Of a stretch of DNA of 64,000 bases, positions 21,566-32,397 are shown one piece after another. The notes beneath the pieces are model-generated. The model saw nothing but the letters and a program-made list of their open reading frames with translations. It made no database searches and was not told where the DNA came from. Source of the stretch: Pyrenochaeta sp. MPI-SDFR-AT-0127 (taxonomy: Eukaryota; Ascomycota; Dothideomycetes; Pleosporales; Cucurbitariaceae); contig JAGTJM010000033.1 of NCBI GenBank assembly GCA_020747015.1, forward strand, positions 248,001 to 312,000, given 5' to 3'. Within the stretch, counting starts at the first letter, position 1. Each line of letters starts with the position of its first letter. Position numbers and translations under genes: made by a program.

Positions 21566-21619
21566 TAGGACGATTGTTTGCAACATGGACAATGTTTAGT
21601 GTTGGGCATCGAGGTGGTT
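21566..21619 (+). repeat. 54-bp direct repeat, right copy
   Basis: Identical to 6880-6933 over all 54 bases. On the minus strand, with one to three flanking bases on each side, it also has the form of a fungal intron: GTAAAC at its start and CCTAG at its end. Confidence 0.9.
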
Positions 21620-21622
21620 TAC

Positions 21623-21712
21623 AATTTGCGTTACGAGCAGAATATCGATGCACGTGAAGACAAGGAGTAGTCTGTGGAGCCTCGCGATCATGTCTTCAAT
21701 TGTCATCGGCAT
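21623..21712 (-). CDS. Possible first exon of the gene split by the element
   Basis: An ATG at 21712 opens 30 codons with a hydrophobic stretch (LLLVFTCIDILLVTQI), like a signal anchor, and ends exactly at a GTAAAC donor. The putative intron that follows is essentially the 54-bp repeat. The continuing exon would be at 6878 and below, beyond the element. Without the insertion the two halves would be contiguous. This is an inference from splice signals and hydrophobicity, with no recognised family. Confidence 0.3.
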
Positions 21713-22293
21713 TGATATTTGCTGCACAGCACATATGGCATACCCTTCGCCAGAAACATTTACGGTCAGAAGAGGTAAAGCTTACCTAAGATATTAAGAT
21801 CCCCTAAAAGGTAAGAGGTGAAGTATTAAGTTAGGTAAAGTAAATAATATAGTAGTAGTTAAGGTAGAGCCTTCTATTATATAGGATACTAAAATAGTAA
21901 CTACTTATTAAGGGTAACTAATTAAGCTACTATAAAGGCTACATGTATAAAATAGTACTACAAAACTACTATGTATAGTACTATAAACTTACTACTAAAA
22001 AATCTCGCGATAATCTATTTTTTACGTTGCTGTAGAGCATTATTAAGTTTGGTGGTTACATCGGTTTTCGCTTGCGAGCTGTAGGGACGTGCGCCCCGCC
22101 CCCGAACCTGACCCTGGCGCATCAGCGCGTACACCTCGGCGCTTTCTCGACTGGATTGGCCCACTTGCTGGCAAAATACGCTAGTGCAATACTTAAGGTC
22201 CTTCCGATCATTTCAAGGTTCCCTTAATTACGGTAGATTCGCGCTCCCCGTTTTGACGTCTGAACGACGACAGCGTGACACTCGACAGCTCAA
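21713..22293. other. RIP-like AT-rich tract
   Basis: From about 21780 to 22040 the DNA is extremely TA-rich with many TAG/TAA steps, as in a RIP-degraded repeat. The final ~250 bases are the GC-richer promoter region of the gene at 22294-23097. Confidence 0.5.
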
Positions 22294-23097
22294 ATGAGGC
22301 CTTCTAATCTGTTTGCACGCTTTACTTGCTTTCCACCATCGCTTACCAGACGAAGCCTTTACCTAAATACTCATTTGTATCCCTCTAGCAGCGTTACTAC
22401 TCAACTACTCGTACACTACATCTACCCGCAGTGGTCATTGACTCGCACAATGAGCACATCAGCGCACAGCAACATACGCGACGACCTCGTAATCCTGCCT
22501 ACCGATAAATGGGGATGGGTTATCTATCGCTGCTCCTACGCTGACGCCGACAATGAGACCTGGGCCCAGTTTCGTACTCGAGTCGAGGCCAGATCGCGCG
22601 AAGATATCGCGCAGTCAGACGCGCCTGAGATTGCTCAACGCCTAGAGTGGACTTGGGTTGAAGACCGGACTACCCTAGACGGGGCCTCAACTGCTGCGCT
22701 GCGGAAGCGATTTCGCGCGTGGACTGCGGATGAAGTAGCACAACAGCCAGGTGACTACCAACCCTCTGATGTTTCACGCTTCAGATATTTCATCAAGATC
22801 GATAAAGAGGTGTTGCAGAACTTGGCTGGATTTCTGGAAAAGGGTTGGTCAAGCGACGCCTTCGTCAAAATTGTGGACGCCGAATGGGAACCGTCCTCTG
22901 CCATAGCAGTTGGAGGCCAGCAAGCTGAAGAGCAAGATGTTTTTGAGCCGATTAATGGTTGCACTGAAAAGAATGTCGGCTGGATGCGCATCGCACCTAA
23001 CATGATCAATGCTGAATTCTACAACGCGTTGGACGGTGATGAAAACGCGTGGGACGACCAGTTCTACAAACGTCCTCCTAGCATCCTTCAGTGGTAG
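22294..23097 (+). CDS. Conserved hypothetical protein (WGWVIYRC motif)
   Basis: A single open frame gives 267 aa from the first ATG, or 215 aa from the ATG at 22450, which has better context (CGCACAATGAGC) and starts MSTSAHSN. The body holds KWGWVIYRCSYADADNETWA, a RLEWTWVEDRTTLDGAST stretch and a Trp/Asp-rich C-terminus. I recall fungal hypothetical proteins beginning with this WGWV.YRCTY..D..W pattern, but no function is known. No signal peptide or transmembrane segment is evident from the second start; the upstream extension is basic and Ser/Leu-rich. Confidence 0.7.
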   Translation: MRPSNLFARFTCFPPSLTRRSLYLNTHLYPSSSVTTQLLVHYIYPQWSLTRTMSTSAHSNIRDDLVILPTDKWGWVIYRCSYADADNETWAQFRTRVEARSREDIAQSDAPEIAQRLEWTWVEDRTTLDGASTAALRKRFRAWTADEVAQQPGDYQPSDVSRFRYFIKIDKEVLQNLAGFLEKGWSSDAFVKIVDAEWEPSSAIAVGGQQAEEQDVFEPINGCTEKNVGWMRIAPNMINAEFYNALDGDENAWDDQFYKRPPSILQW

Positions 23098-23273
23098 GCT
23101 TAGTGGTGGAATACTTTACATGAATTTCTGGTACGTAGTTGAAAGTCCCCACACAATAGACAAAGAACTGAGCAGCTCAGCGCAGAAGCACGTTACGTAC
23201 CGGTAATGGAAGAGATGGATTTTGCGGCCAGGCCAAAATTTGGATCAAGGGTTTATCTACCAAAGCACTACTA

Positions 23274-24368
23274 ATGAATAACCCCGAGCCTACTTTAGAA
23301 CATTACATTGGCTCAACTATTGCAGGGGAGAGGCACATCGCTGGATGCTGTAAGGTCAGCGATCCACCGGTCAAGAAGATTAAATGCACCAAGACCACAT
23401 GCGAGATCAAATCATCTATATGTGGTGACCTTGAACATGAGTATGGAGTTCCCCAACCAGCAAGCGACTCGGAGTCTCTCGACAAACGCACAGGGAAGGG
23501 GTACAAATGGGGCGCCGCAATGACAGCTCGCTTGATTCCACATCCAACAGCTCAAAGGTTAAGTAATTTTCTCAACGCACCATTACAAAGGTTTTACAAC
23601 AAGTACTTGCCATTGCAAGGAGACGACTGCCCTGCGCCGGGTGTGCGACCAGTGATGATTGTTACTGCCGACGGCCCCCCACCTAACACGGAGGTTGAGC
23701 ATGCAGTGCCGGTAAGGATACTATCCTCCACGGAGCTAGATAATGCAAGTGCTAATCTTACTCTGCAGCGTATGTTGACAAGTCGATTTCCGGCCGTCGC
23801 CAATCATGGTCGGCGGTGGACACAGGAACCGATGCATCCAAGGTTTAAATCCAATTCCAAGGGGCGGCGCGACCACAAGGCCAGCCATGCGCAATGACAA
23901 TTTCTGGCAAAATATATGGCATAGCGAGACTGCGCTCCCTTCAAACGTTGAGAGCTTGACCGCGGAATCAGTCAAACGCCGTGGACCTGCATATTTATTC
24001 TCTGAAGGGTTTGGATCCCGAGAGAACGCACGCGATTTCCTGTTGCTCGAAGGAGCCGTGAATTAGGCGAAAGATTGTATAGAAGTGTTCAGGCGCAATC
24101 TGGATCAAAACACATTGACCACGCTGCTTAACCGGGCCGTCATGGAGGATGAGGCGGCTGTCAATGAGTTGCTTGAAACATTAGCGGAGGTGAGAGGGTT
24201 TCAAAATTTTGCCGGCGTTCCTTGTCGAGAGCTGGCGGCTATTAGTCTTATGCCGTGTTTTCATACCTGAACTAGCCAGACGTGATGACCTGGGTTGACA
24301 ACACTATAACTGATGTGAGAAGAGCGCTCCAGATTATCGAAAAGGAGATTTCAGATGCAGTAGGATAA
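23274..24368 (+). pseudogene. C-terminal part of a GH18 chitinase / killer-toxin-like protein, broken
   Basis: The pieces match the region that follows the GH18 catalytic domain in large fungal class V chitinases. In order they are PNTEVEHAVP, a normal 57-nt intron (23712-23768), FWQNIWHSE, AYLFSEGFGSRENARDFLLL, a CIEVFRRNL helix, a second intron (24190-24275), and PDVMTWVDNTITDVRRALQI. Breaks: a phase change somewhere at 23830-23870 and a TAG at 24064-24066. The catalytic domain, LysM and chitin-binding modules are missing upstream. A further donor-like GTAGGA follows near 24360, so the 3' end is uncertain. With no catalytic domain and two lesions it is not expected to work. Confidence 0.5.
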
Positions 24369-24997
24369 GTTTGCTACCACGCTACATTGAATTTGTTGTG
24401 CAGGGCTGACGATTGTGTACTTACAGACTGGTGGCTCACGAAGACGATTTTGTAAGTGCAGTGGGTACATACAACTCAATAACTTCTTAGCTGATGGTTC
24501 CTCTTCTCTTTTCAGACACAACGTATATAGCGGATGTCTCAGCGTATGCGCGTTCGGTATAGACGAATCAGATACAAACGACTCGAAATAGACTTGGGGT
24601 GAAAACCAGCCCCTATATTGAGAGGGTGCTCAAACCTTAGCAGAGATGGAGAACGGATCCCTAAGATAATATATCCTTTCGAAGACCCGCCAAAATAAGA
24701 CTCGAGAGAGGCTTAAGGACCAGTTGTAGCTGGGAGCTTGACCCAGAATATGGAGGTGTTGTTGTGTTTCGTCTGAGCTGTCCTTGACTTTACAAGCCAG
24801 CAAAGGAACTTCTTGATCCGCTTAACACCTAACGGCTTAACAATAGATGCTTAACTGGAGGTTGCTTAAGTTGCTTCTCTACAAAGCTCTCCAGAAAGCA
24901 CTAGATAAGCAGATACTGCAACACATAATACTAATATTTTATGTCCTCCAAGACGTTATCGTTACTAGAGAGTTCTTAAATCTCTTTGGGTTGGTGA
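24369..24997. other. Intergenic, nothing recognised
   Basis: No supported gene. A few splice-like signals near 24360-24540 may belong to the decayed chitinase tail. Confidence 0.4.
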
Positions 24998-25192
24998 TTA
25001 TCTTTGCGACACCAGCCTTTGTGTAGAGCCGGGGCAATGGCTCTTCACCTCATCGTTGATGTCGTTGTAGACCACTTCAGTCCTGGCTTCTGCATTGAGT
25101 CTAGGTCTGGGCTTAGCTTTGGCCTTACATGAAGGGTTCTTGGTGGATACAAGCATAATATAGATTGCTAAAAGAAAAGTGAACAGCTGCAC
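24998..25192 (-). CDS. Possible small secreted protein
   Basis: This 64-aa frame opens with MQLFTFLLAIYIMLVS, a plausible signal peptide, followed by a basic Pro/Arg/Lys-rich segment and two Cys residues in total. No family is recognised. Its size and secretion signal fit small secreted proteins of fungi, but a frame this short can arise by chance. Confidence 0.3.
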   Translation of the reverse strand: MQLFTFLLAIYIMLVSTKNPSCKAKAKPRPRLNAEARTEVVYNDINDEVKSHCPGSTQRLVSQR

Positions 25193-26136
25193 AGCAGGGA
25201 CGTTGCTGTGTCGACGTGGAGCGAAGGTTTAAGCCAGACGCAGCGCAGGAACTCCAGGCGGCTGCTATTCCTTTGGCCTCCTTAATCCTATGCATACGGG
25301 CCTGTTTCGAGGCTGGTGGCCATATCTGGTTGCTGTTTCTACTTGTCCGTTAACAGTTGAGGTGGTGGTTGGGCTACGGCACAGACACCAATTTCGGAAA
25401 TCTGCGACCAGACCACTCCTAAATGAGCTCAATACAGCAACACGACAGATGGCGGATAGGGTAGGAGAGCTAGTTTCAGTGTCCTATGGTCGTATGTGGA
25501 AAAATAGACTCAGATTTTAATATCTAACCTAAGAAATTGTATTGGATACTCACGTACTCGGAAACCCTACAGAGCTCAGATGTGGTTTCAACCTGCTAGT
25601 AATCTTGAATAGATATGGCCAAGTGAATGGTAAGCCTTGCTATCTCTTGCAGGAACGGTACAATATACGGCGTACCTGAACGTTGCCTAAAGGATACTAG
25701 TGATTATTCATCTATCTAGACTTTGATTAGTGCAAGAAATGCGCAATCGTAGGTCTTGGTATAGGTCTCGGCACATAAGAAGCTCTTCTGTCTAAATTTA
25801 ACTTTAACAACAAATGTCTCTCTAAAGTCCACAATGAGCCATGAATCAGATCCTAATCCACGTTTTCATATCGCCTGGATCAGTCTATCATGATAGTCGG
25901 GAAATTTACCTTACTCAGCTCAAACGTCTAGGATTTGGTGCACCCATTCAGATGACGTCTCAGCAACAAATTCTCGATAGGTAGATTGATCTGCCGGTTG
26001 CGCATATTTGTAGGTTGTTTCCATTAGTATCAGAGACACTATATGTATCTTAGACATATAGTATCGGGCTTTATACAGCGTATCTATTTCAAATCAGTTG
26101 TTCTAAACTACTGCGTAGGTATATCATACTTTCGCA
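25193..26136. other. Intergenic with a partial 5S-derived repeat
   Basis: Apart from the 5S fragment at 25469-25497 and its upstream-like region to about 25620, nothing was recognised. The last ~300 bases are the promoter of the HET gene. Confidence 0.5.
25469..25620 (-). repeat. Truncated 5S rRNA copy with its upstream region
   Basis: On the minus strand, 25497-25469 reproduces the first ~29 nt of the 5S gene at 2895-3013, with one base missing, and then diverges. The DNA beyond the 5' end (to about 25620) resembles 3014-3130 over its length, with many transition differences. It is a partial duplication of a 5S locus rather than a functional gene. Confidence 0.7.
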
Positions 26137-27840
26137 ATGACCACCTCAAGCCGTGCCACGGCCTACGCCTTAAGCGAAGCAAATCACACAACACACGAAT
26201 GGATAAGGGAATGTGAGGGCAAGCACAAAATCTGCACGAAGTCAATTACAATCTCTGAGTTCATGCTACCTCGACGGCTTCTGAGCATCGGCATTCTTGG
26301 TTCAAAGTCCCCCTTCCTAGTTGAAACTGCATCCTTACAAGACAAGAGCTGCCGATATGCCGCCTTAAGTCACCGTTGGGGCAATCCAGACAAGCTGTTG
26401 CAGACAATCAGTTCAAATATTCACGAGCATTATAAGCTAATTGGGTGGGATGCTCTTCCGATAACATTTCAAGATGCAATAACAGTTTCTCAATGCCTTG
26501 GACTCCAATACTTATGGATTGACAGTCTCTGCATCATTCCGAAAAATAGGTCGGATTTCGAGACAGAGTCTTCATCTATGCATTTGATCTATCTTCATTG
26601 CTACTGCATGATTGCTGCTTCTGATTCACAAGATGGCTCGGAAGGGTTCTTACAGTTTTGGGATGATTCTTACGACCTAGATTCAGACGAATTGATTACA
26701 AATCCCCAAATTTCGAGACAAACTACAGCATTTCGTCCACAATCACCTAATTTTCGTCATAATCAATACATAAAGTGGACTGAATGGACGAAGATGTTGG
26801 ACGGGCATCTTAACAAGCGAGGCTGGACATATCAAGAGCGGCAATTAGCTCCACGGATATTGTATTTTACGAAATATGGGGTTATGTGGGAATGCCGCTT
26901 GTGCATCGGCGCTGGTGACTCGAGGAGCTTGCAGCTCCGAAGAAGTGCCTGGAGCCTCGAAGATAGGAGATTTTTGCCACAAACGAAAATTTTCCGAATA
27001 CTGGATATAGACAAATCGCGCTTGAGTCTAGACGACCTTATGGATAAGTGGCTCGGTATTGTAGAGGGGTACTCTGATAGGAACCTAGCATACTTCGAAG
27101 ACAAACTACCCGCCTTATCTGGCCTCGCTGCGGCTATTTCAAGTATCATAATGGAACGATCTGTTACGGTTCCAATGTATCTAGCAGGCGTCTGGATCTC
27201 ACACATGCACCGGCAACTTTTCTGGTGTCCGATTACACCGGGTGGTCGTAATATCGGAACCTCAACATGGCTGCCTGGAAAAGATGACTCCCTTCCATCT
27301 TGGTCTTGGCCTTCAAGAAAAATCCCCGTCACCTTCTCTTACACCCTCACAAGATTACAAGAGATCTCAAATGCCCGTTCTCAGGTCTGGCGAGAGGCTG
27401 ACTACAGAAATGTTCAAAAACTTTTACCACAAGGTGCAGTTGAATATGTGTCCACAGATATCACCCCTGAAGGCTGGGACCCTTTCGGCAGGATAAGAGG
27501 TGGCATATTACAGATCAGTGGGTGCTTCGTGGATGAAGATGTCTCCGAAGCGACACTGACCAGGGAAGATTGTCAGCAATACGAAATTTTCTGTGGCCGA
27601 CGGAACCAATATAAACTAACTGTTGCCTTTGATTTTGAACCTTTTCTTCTGAAAAGTCTTTCATTACGTTTTCTATTCCTACTAGATGAGGCGTCGAATG
27701 GTTATCGGCATTGTGGCATCGTCTTACAGGCCGATGAAATTAGGCGTTTTCGAAGGATCGGTATCTTCGGCATTTTCGAGAAGGGAAAAATTACCCATCT
27801 TGAATGGAACCTGAAGTTTGGAGAGATGACCTTGATCTAG
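26137..27840 (+). CDS. HET-domain protein
   Basis: A single-exon frame of 567 aa. The N-terminus holds the W..C..H..C pattern (EWIRECEGKHKICTK). The HET domain spans about residues 70-170: YAALSHRWGNPDKLLQT, then LPITFQDAITVSQCLGLQYL, WIDSLCIIPKNRSDFETESS and a MIAASDSQDGSEGFL block. The post-HET motif LNKRGWTYQERQLAPRILYF follows. The rest (residues ~250-567) is the variable C-terminal region. It lies about 4.6 kb right of the composite element, on the opposite strand to the HET gene inside it, and is not a close copy of that gene. A role in vegetative incompatibility or cell death is inferred from the family. Confidence 0.88.
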   Translation: MTTSSRATAYALSEANHTTHEWIRECEGKHKICTKSITISEFMLPRRLLSIGILGSKSPFLVETASLQDKSCRYAALSHRWGNPDKLLQTISSNIHEHYKLIGWDALPITFQDAITVSQCLGLQYLWIDSLCIIPKNRSDFETESSSMHLIYLHCYCMIAASDSQDGSEGFLQFWDDSYDLDSDELITNPQISRQTTAFRPQSPNFRHNQYIKWTEWTKMLDGHLNKRGWTYQERQLAPRILYFTKYGVMWECRLCIGAGDSRSLQLRRSAWSLEDRRFLPQTKIFRILDIDKSRLSLDDLMDKWLGIVEGYSDRNLAYFEDKLPALSGLAAAISSIIMERSVTVPMYLAGVWISHMHRQLFWCPITPGGRNIGTSTWLPGKDDSLPSWSWPSRKIPVTFSYTLTRLQEISNARSQVWREADYRNVQKLLPQGAVEYVSTDITPEGWDPFGRIRGGILQISGCFVDEDVSEATLTREDCQQYEIFCGRRNQYKLTVAFDFEPFLLKSLSLRFLFLLDEASNGYRHCGIVLQADEIRRFRRIGIFGIFEKGKITHLEWNLKFGEMTLI

Positions 27841-28183
27841 GTTCAATCTTAGGTCATGGAGTATGTTGTGGCACACAGCGACAGTAAACATGCTTGGGAC
27901 ATCAGAGCGAAATAGTTTCGGTCAGCAGCTTATGTGGGTCAAATCAGCGGACCTCCTGACCATTTGCTTCTCTAACCGCGCTTCAGTGGCTCAACGTCGC
28001 AGCGATTGAATATGGAGTCATGGTCTATCTTGGCAATGTTGCGGTTCTACGTCTGTGCAAGGGGGAATGGCATCCCCTCTGGACCGGTGCCCTCCAATGA
28101 AAGTTATTGCAATGCGTTCGGAAATGATGATATCACGCGTGAAAATTACGCAAAGAGAACTCACTGACTATCAATAGAAGTAA
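27841..28183. other. Convergent intergenic region
   Basis: Short spacer between two 3' ends; nothing recognised. Confidence 0.4.
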
Positions 28184-28915
28184 TCACGTATTCGGCCAGG
28201 CCATTTGAAATTGCTCAACTTCACCAGTCTCTTTAGAACTCCAGCAATTAATAAACGCATTGCCCTGATATTCTGCAACAGTACCCCAATGTTTGCCTTG
28301 AAATCTGCTCTTCAGTACCTCCGCCTTTTCATCCATATTCGTGCACAGCAACAATCTCGAAACGTCTGTTGGGACCAGCTCATCTACAATTCCAACGCCG
28401 TACATGTTCGTGTCCCACTCAGAAACCACCATCCCACCTGTACTGGGCCACGCTACACTGACCCAGTATCTCTCCCTCAATGTCGGCAGTGGCTCATCGC
28501 TGTCGTCCAAGGCGAGAATGTCAGTCTCCTCAGAGGTCAGGAGCACACACCTTCTCACAGTGTCCCACCATTTAGCACCCAGCAACAAAAGCTTTTGACA
28601 GAAAATATCCTCTTCTTCAGGAGTCTTGTACCGCTGCGTAGGAGGGTTTATCCTATTCAGATGAAGGAAATCGAAATCAGCGGGTGAAGCGGCTTCGAGC
28701 ACAATAATACCGCCGCGAGATGGCCAACCGTAGATTGTAATTGCCGAGTTTATGAGTTCTAACCGTTTCATCACGTCTTTACGTCCATCATATACCACAT
28801 TTGGCCCACACAGGTAGACATCACGAGGCGCTGTTCTTGCCGATGGGTTTTCGCAGTCAAAGGTGTTTTGAGATGGTGCGCCGCGAATGTACGCAATAAC
28901 TTTGTCCATTCTCAT
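28184..28915 (-). CDS. Hypothetical protein, 243 aa
   Basis: A continuous frame starting MRMDKVIAYIRGAPS, with a clear globular composition rich in Trp, Asp and Glu: YDGRKDVMKRLELINSAITI, YWVSVAWPSTGGMVVSEWDT and QGKHWGTVAEYQGNAFINCW. No signal peptide or membrane segment. The codon pattern and length support a real gene, but the family is unknown to me. It has its own promoter region to the right. Confidence 0.6.
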   Translation of the reverse strand: MRMDKVIAYIRGAPSQNTFDCENPSARTAPRDVYLCGPNVVYDGRKDVMKRLELINSAITIYGWPSRGGIIVLEAASPADFDFLHLNRINPPTQRYKTPEEEDIFCQKLLLLGAKWWDTVRRCVLLTSEETDILALDDSDEPLPTLRERYWVSVAWPSTGGMVVSEWDTNMYGVGIVDELVPTDVSRLLLCTNMDEKAEVLKSRFQGKHWGTVAEYQGNAFINCWSSKETGEVEQFQMAWPNT

Positions 28916-29693
28916 AATCTATCGTAGAAGATCTGGGGATGGAAGGGTATCGAGAGGGGAATGTGTTTATCTTATTTGCGGCGGGGTGACCACGCCGCAA
29001 CTGTGCGTTCAAAGGTGCAGTTGCATGACGCCACGATATAACGTAATCTTGGCACCAGTTTAGTAGAGGAATAGGTACATATACCATCATATAGATTATC
29101 AGAAGCGAGAAACGATTTAGGACATCTAAAACTAGTGATATTCTCTAGTAAAGTGAAATAATATAAATTGTACTATCAAAGACAGTAGGTCACATATGAA
29201 AACTAGTTTTTCCTTACTATTGTTGTATGTGGAAGCAAAAGTGTAATTTAAGCTTCGTGACGTCTCATGTACCAGTAATGCGCACTATTTAACGAAAGAA
29301 CTTTACTCGTTTAAGAGAATATAGGACTACTCAACCACTTACAATGCTAAGCCCGAACTACTACCCGTGCATTCTTCATTTTCTTTGATGAACATCGCAA
29401 ACTGAAGAAAAGAGAAATCACCCACATAAACATATGTAACGATATTTACTGAATTCAATACACCGACCGAACGAGGTACAATGTCGTCGGATCAGACTCT
29501 ACTATACAAAGCCACGTAACTCCCCTTGCACGGAGATGCGGGAACCCAGTCTATGCTACACGTACACCCAGAGGTATTGCTGATGAGGAGTGGAATAAAA
29601 GCCCTGCCGTGCTTGCTTATGCAAAGAAGATGACGTGACGAGAACAAGGAGATTTGGTACAACATTTTTTCATATTAAGAAGAACTTCTTGGC
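28916..29693. other. Intergenic with a weak 5S-like remnant
   Basis: At 29203-29230 the minus strand weakly resembles the 5S 5' end (ACATACAACAATAGT...). Otherwise nothing was recognised; 29470-29690 is the 3' flank of the AAA protease gene. Confidence 0.35.
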
Positions 29694-32397
29694 TCACCGC
29701 CTTGAATCCATGTCTGTCTTCTCGAATGTGGCGGGGGCAGGAGGGACAAGGGGGCCTTTGACGCCATCTTCGCCCTTGGGCTCAATGAGTCCGGGGGCCT
29801 TGCCGTACTCGCCGCTGAAGTACTTGTGGAAATCTGCGGGGTCCTCAAAGGGTCTTGGTCCGAGGAGTCTTATCATGTCTTCACGTCCTAGCATTTCCTT
29901 CTTCAACAGCTCCTCGGCCACAAGGCCTACCTCGTGCTTCTTCTCCGTCAAGAGATCCTTGCACTGCTTGTACGCCTCATCAACAATGCGCTTGACTTCC
30001 ATATCGATGTTCTTGGCTGTGTCTTCAGAGAAGGGCTTCGTCAGTTGCTGGCCGCCCTGGTCGTCTTCGAAGTAGATGTAGCCAATCTTCTTGCTCATAC
30101 CCCATTTGCTGACCATGGCGGTGGCCATTTGTGTGACTTTGCGGAAGTCGTCTGACGCTCCAGATGTGACCGTCTCAAAGTGCAATTCCTCGGATACGCG
30201 ACCACCTAGTGTCATGGCCATGCGGTCCATGAGCTGGTTTACGTTCATGAGATATGTGTCGCCATTTGGAAGATACTGTGCGTAACCCAGGGCACCTTGG
30301 CCACGGGGAATGATAGAAACCTTAAGCAGTGGGTCGGCGTACTTAAAGTACCAGCCACAGATGGCATGTCCGGCTTCGTGATAAGCGACTGTCTTCTTCT
30401 CCTCGGGCTTGAGGACAAGAGACTTCTTCTCGAGACCACCGATGACGCGCTCGATAGCTTGCTCAAAGTGAACCATGGTTACTGTCTCGGCGTTGTGACG
30501 GGCGGCTACGGAGAGTTAGAATTCATGCATATGAAATGGGGGAGTGGGTCATACCGATCAAAGCAGCTTCGTTGACACAGTTGGCGATGTCGGCACCAGA
30601 GAAGCCTGGTGTCAAAGCTGCTAACCTGCCCTTCAAGAACTCCATGTCTTCCTTGGTGATAATCTTCTTCAGATGGACACCGAAGATCTGTGCTCGGCCA
30701 TCCATGGTCGGCTTGTCAATGTTGATGTGTCTGTCGAATCGGCCCGGTCGCATCAGGGCCCTATCCAGGACGTCAGGTCTATTGGTACCCGCCAAGACAA
30801 CGACTTGCTCCGTTGTGTTGAAACCGTCCATCTCCGTAAGAATCTGGTTCAGTGTAGCCTCGCGCTCGTCGTTGCCACCTCCAAAGTTTTGCTTGGAACG
30901 CGCACGACCAATGGCGTCGATTTCATCGATGAAGATGATGCAGGGAGTGCTCTTGCGCGCATTGGCGAACAAATCACGCACACGCGAAGCACCAACACCG
31001 ACAAACATCTCTACGAACTCGGAACCGCTGACGCTAAAGAATGGCACACCAGATTCTCCAGCGGTAGCCTTTGCTAGAAGCGTCTTACCAGTACCAGGGG
31101 GTCCAGAGAGGATGGCACCGCGGGGGATCTTCGCACCGAGCTTCTGGAACCGGCTGGGGTCCTTGAGGAACGAGACAAACTCCATGATTTCTTGCTTGGC
31201 CTCGTCCATACCAGCGACGTCGGCGAATTTGACCTTGATGTCGGTCTCGTGGTTGAACTTCTTTGCGCGACTCTTGCCCATGCCAAAGATTCCACTTGAA
31301 CTACCGCCGCCACCGCCTCCTGCCCTTCTTGTGAAGTAAAACAATGAGCCGAGGAGGAGGATTGTGGGGCCAAAGGAGAGGAAGGTTCCAAACCAAGAGA
31401 TTTCGTTCGAGTATGCCACGGGGATGCGCTCGGAGCTTGGAATGCCCAGCTCGTACTGCGCATCGTCCATCTTCCTCTCGAATGCCTCGACTGAGCCAAT
31501 TGTGAAATAGTAGTAGAAATTTTGGTTAACCGATGGAGAATCAGGGTACATGGACGCCACGGCCTCGCGGTGAAGATGGACCTTGGCCTTGTTGCCATTG
31601 AGAATGACAATCTTCTCCACCAGACCCTTGTCCAAGAATGTTGTTCGGAACTCTTGCCAGGTGATTTCTTTTGTGTTCTCGCCGGGGAAGATCATCTTGT
31701 ACGTGAGGTATGTCAGGAAGGCGGTGATGATGACTGTGTTTGTGTCCATGCCGCCGCCAAACATTGGTGTCGGTCCACCAGCTCCGCCTGCGCCGCCCTT
31801 TGAGTCCTTCCCTTGCGACTGTGGGCCTGGATCGTGTGCGCCCGCCTTTTGCTGGGGCTCTTCTGTGTTGTCCTTGAAGCTCTGCTGCTCAGCTGCCTTG
31901 CGCGCCATGTTGGTGGTTAACCGCGAGATCTTGGCCGCTGTGGCCAAGTCCAGCTTCTCGCCCTTTGCAAGCCTGTCCATCTCCTGCCGCAGTTCTGGGG
32001 GGATTCCAGTCTTCTTGATCTCCTCCATTGCTTCCTTGATAGCTTGCTTCTGCGCTTTTGGCACGCCCATGGACACAAATGATATTAATTGGTCCAGCAG
32101 CTGCTCCTCCTCGGGTGTCAATTTTGACATTTGCTGATTGCTGTCTTGCGCCTTCTTCTCAGGCTCGGCTGGTTCTGCCTTCTCTGCCTGGCCATCCTTC
32201 TTTTCCACCTTTTCCTCTTTCTTGTCCTTTGGCGGCTCTGGCGGCCCAGTCGCAAACCGTCGTGCGCGTTGCTGTGCATATATACATTGTGAAACCGCCA
32301 CTCTTCCTCTTATTGTGAAGGGAGCTCTTGATGCAGCATTGAAGCAGGGTCTCGAAAGTTTCGCTAGGTGACCTGATCGGCGGAGGAGTGTAGACAT
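29694..32397 (-). CDS. YTA12: Mitochondrial m-AAA protease subunit (FtsH family)
   Basis: Exons 32397-30555 and 30505-29694 are joined by a 49-nt intron (GTATGA, CTAAC, CCGTAG) and give 884 aa. The start chosen (MSTLLRRSGHLAKLSRPCFN) opens an Arg/Ser-rich mitochondrial presequence; an ATG 177 bases upstream is in frame but adds low-complexity sequence. Then come a charged KE-rich segment, an FtsH extracellular-type domain between two membrane segments (TVIITAFLTYLTYKMIF and FGPTILLLGSLFYFT), and an AAA module with Walker A GPPGTGKT, Walker B CIIFIDEIDAIG and second region of homology RPDVLDRALMRPGRFDRHI. The zinc protease motif HEAGH lies just after the intron. Length and two membrane spans fit Yta12/Afg3-type subunits of the inner-membrane matrix-facing protease; the exact paralogue is less sure. 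Housekeeping gene. Confidence 0.93.

Noticed and set aside
29203..29230. Third 5S copy
   Set aside because: Only about 28 nt with several mismatches and no shared upstream DNA; mentioned as a weak trace but not called as a feature.
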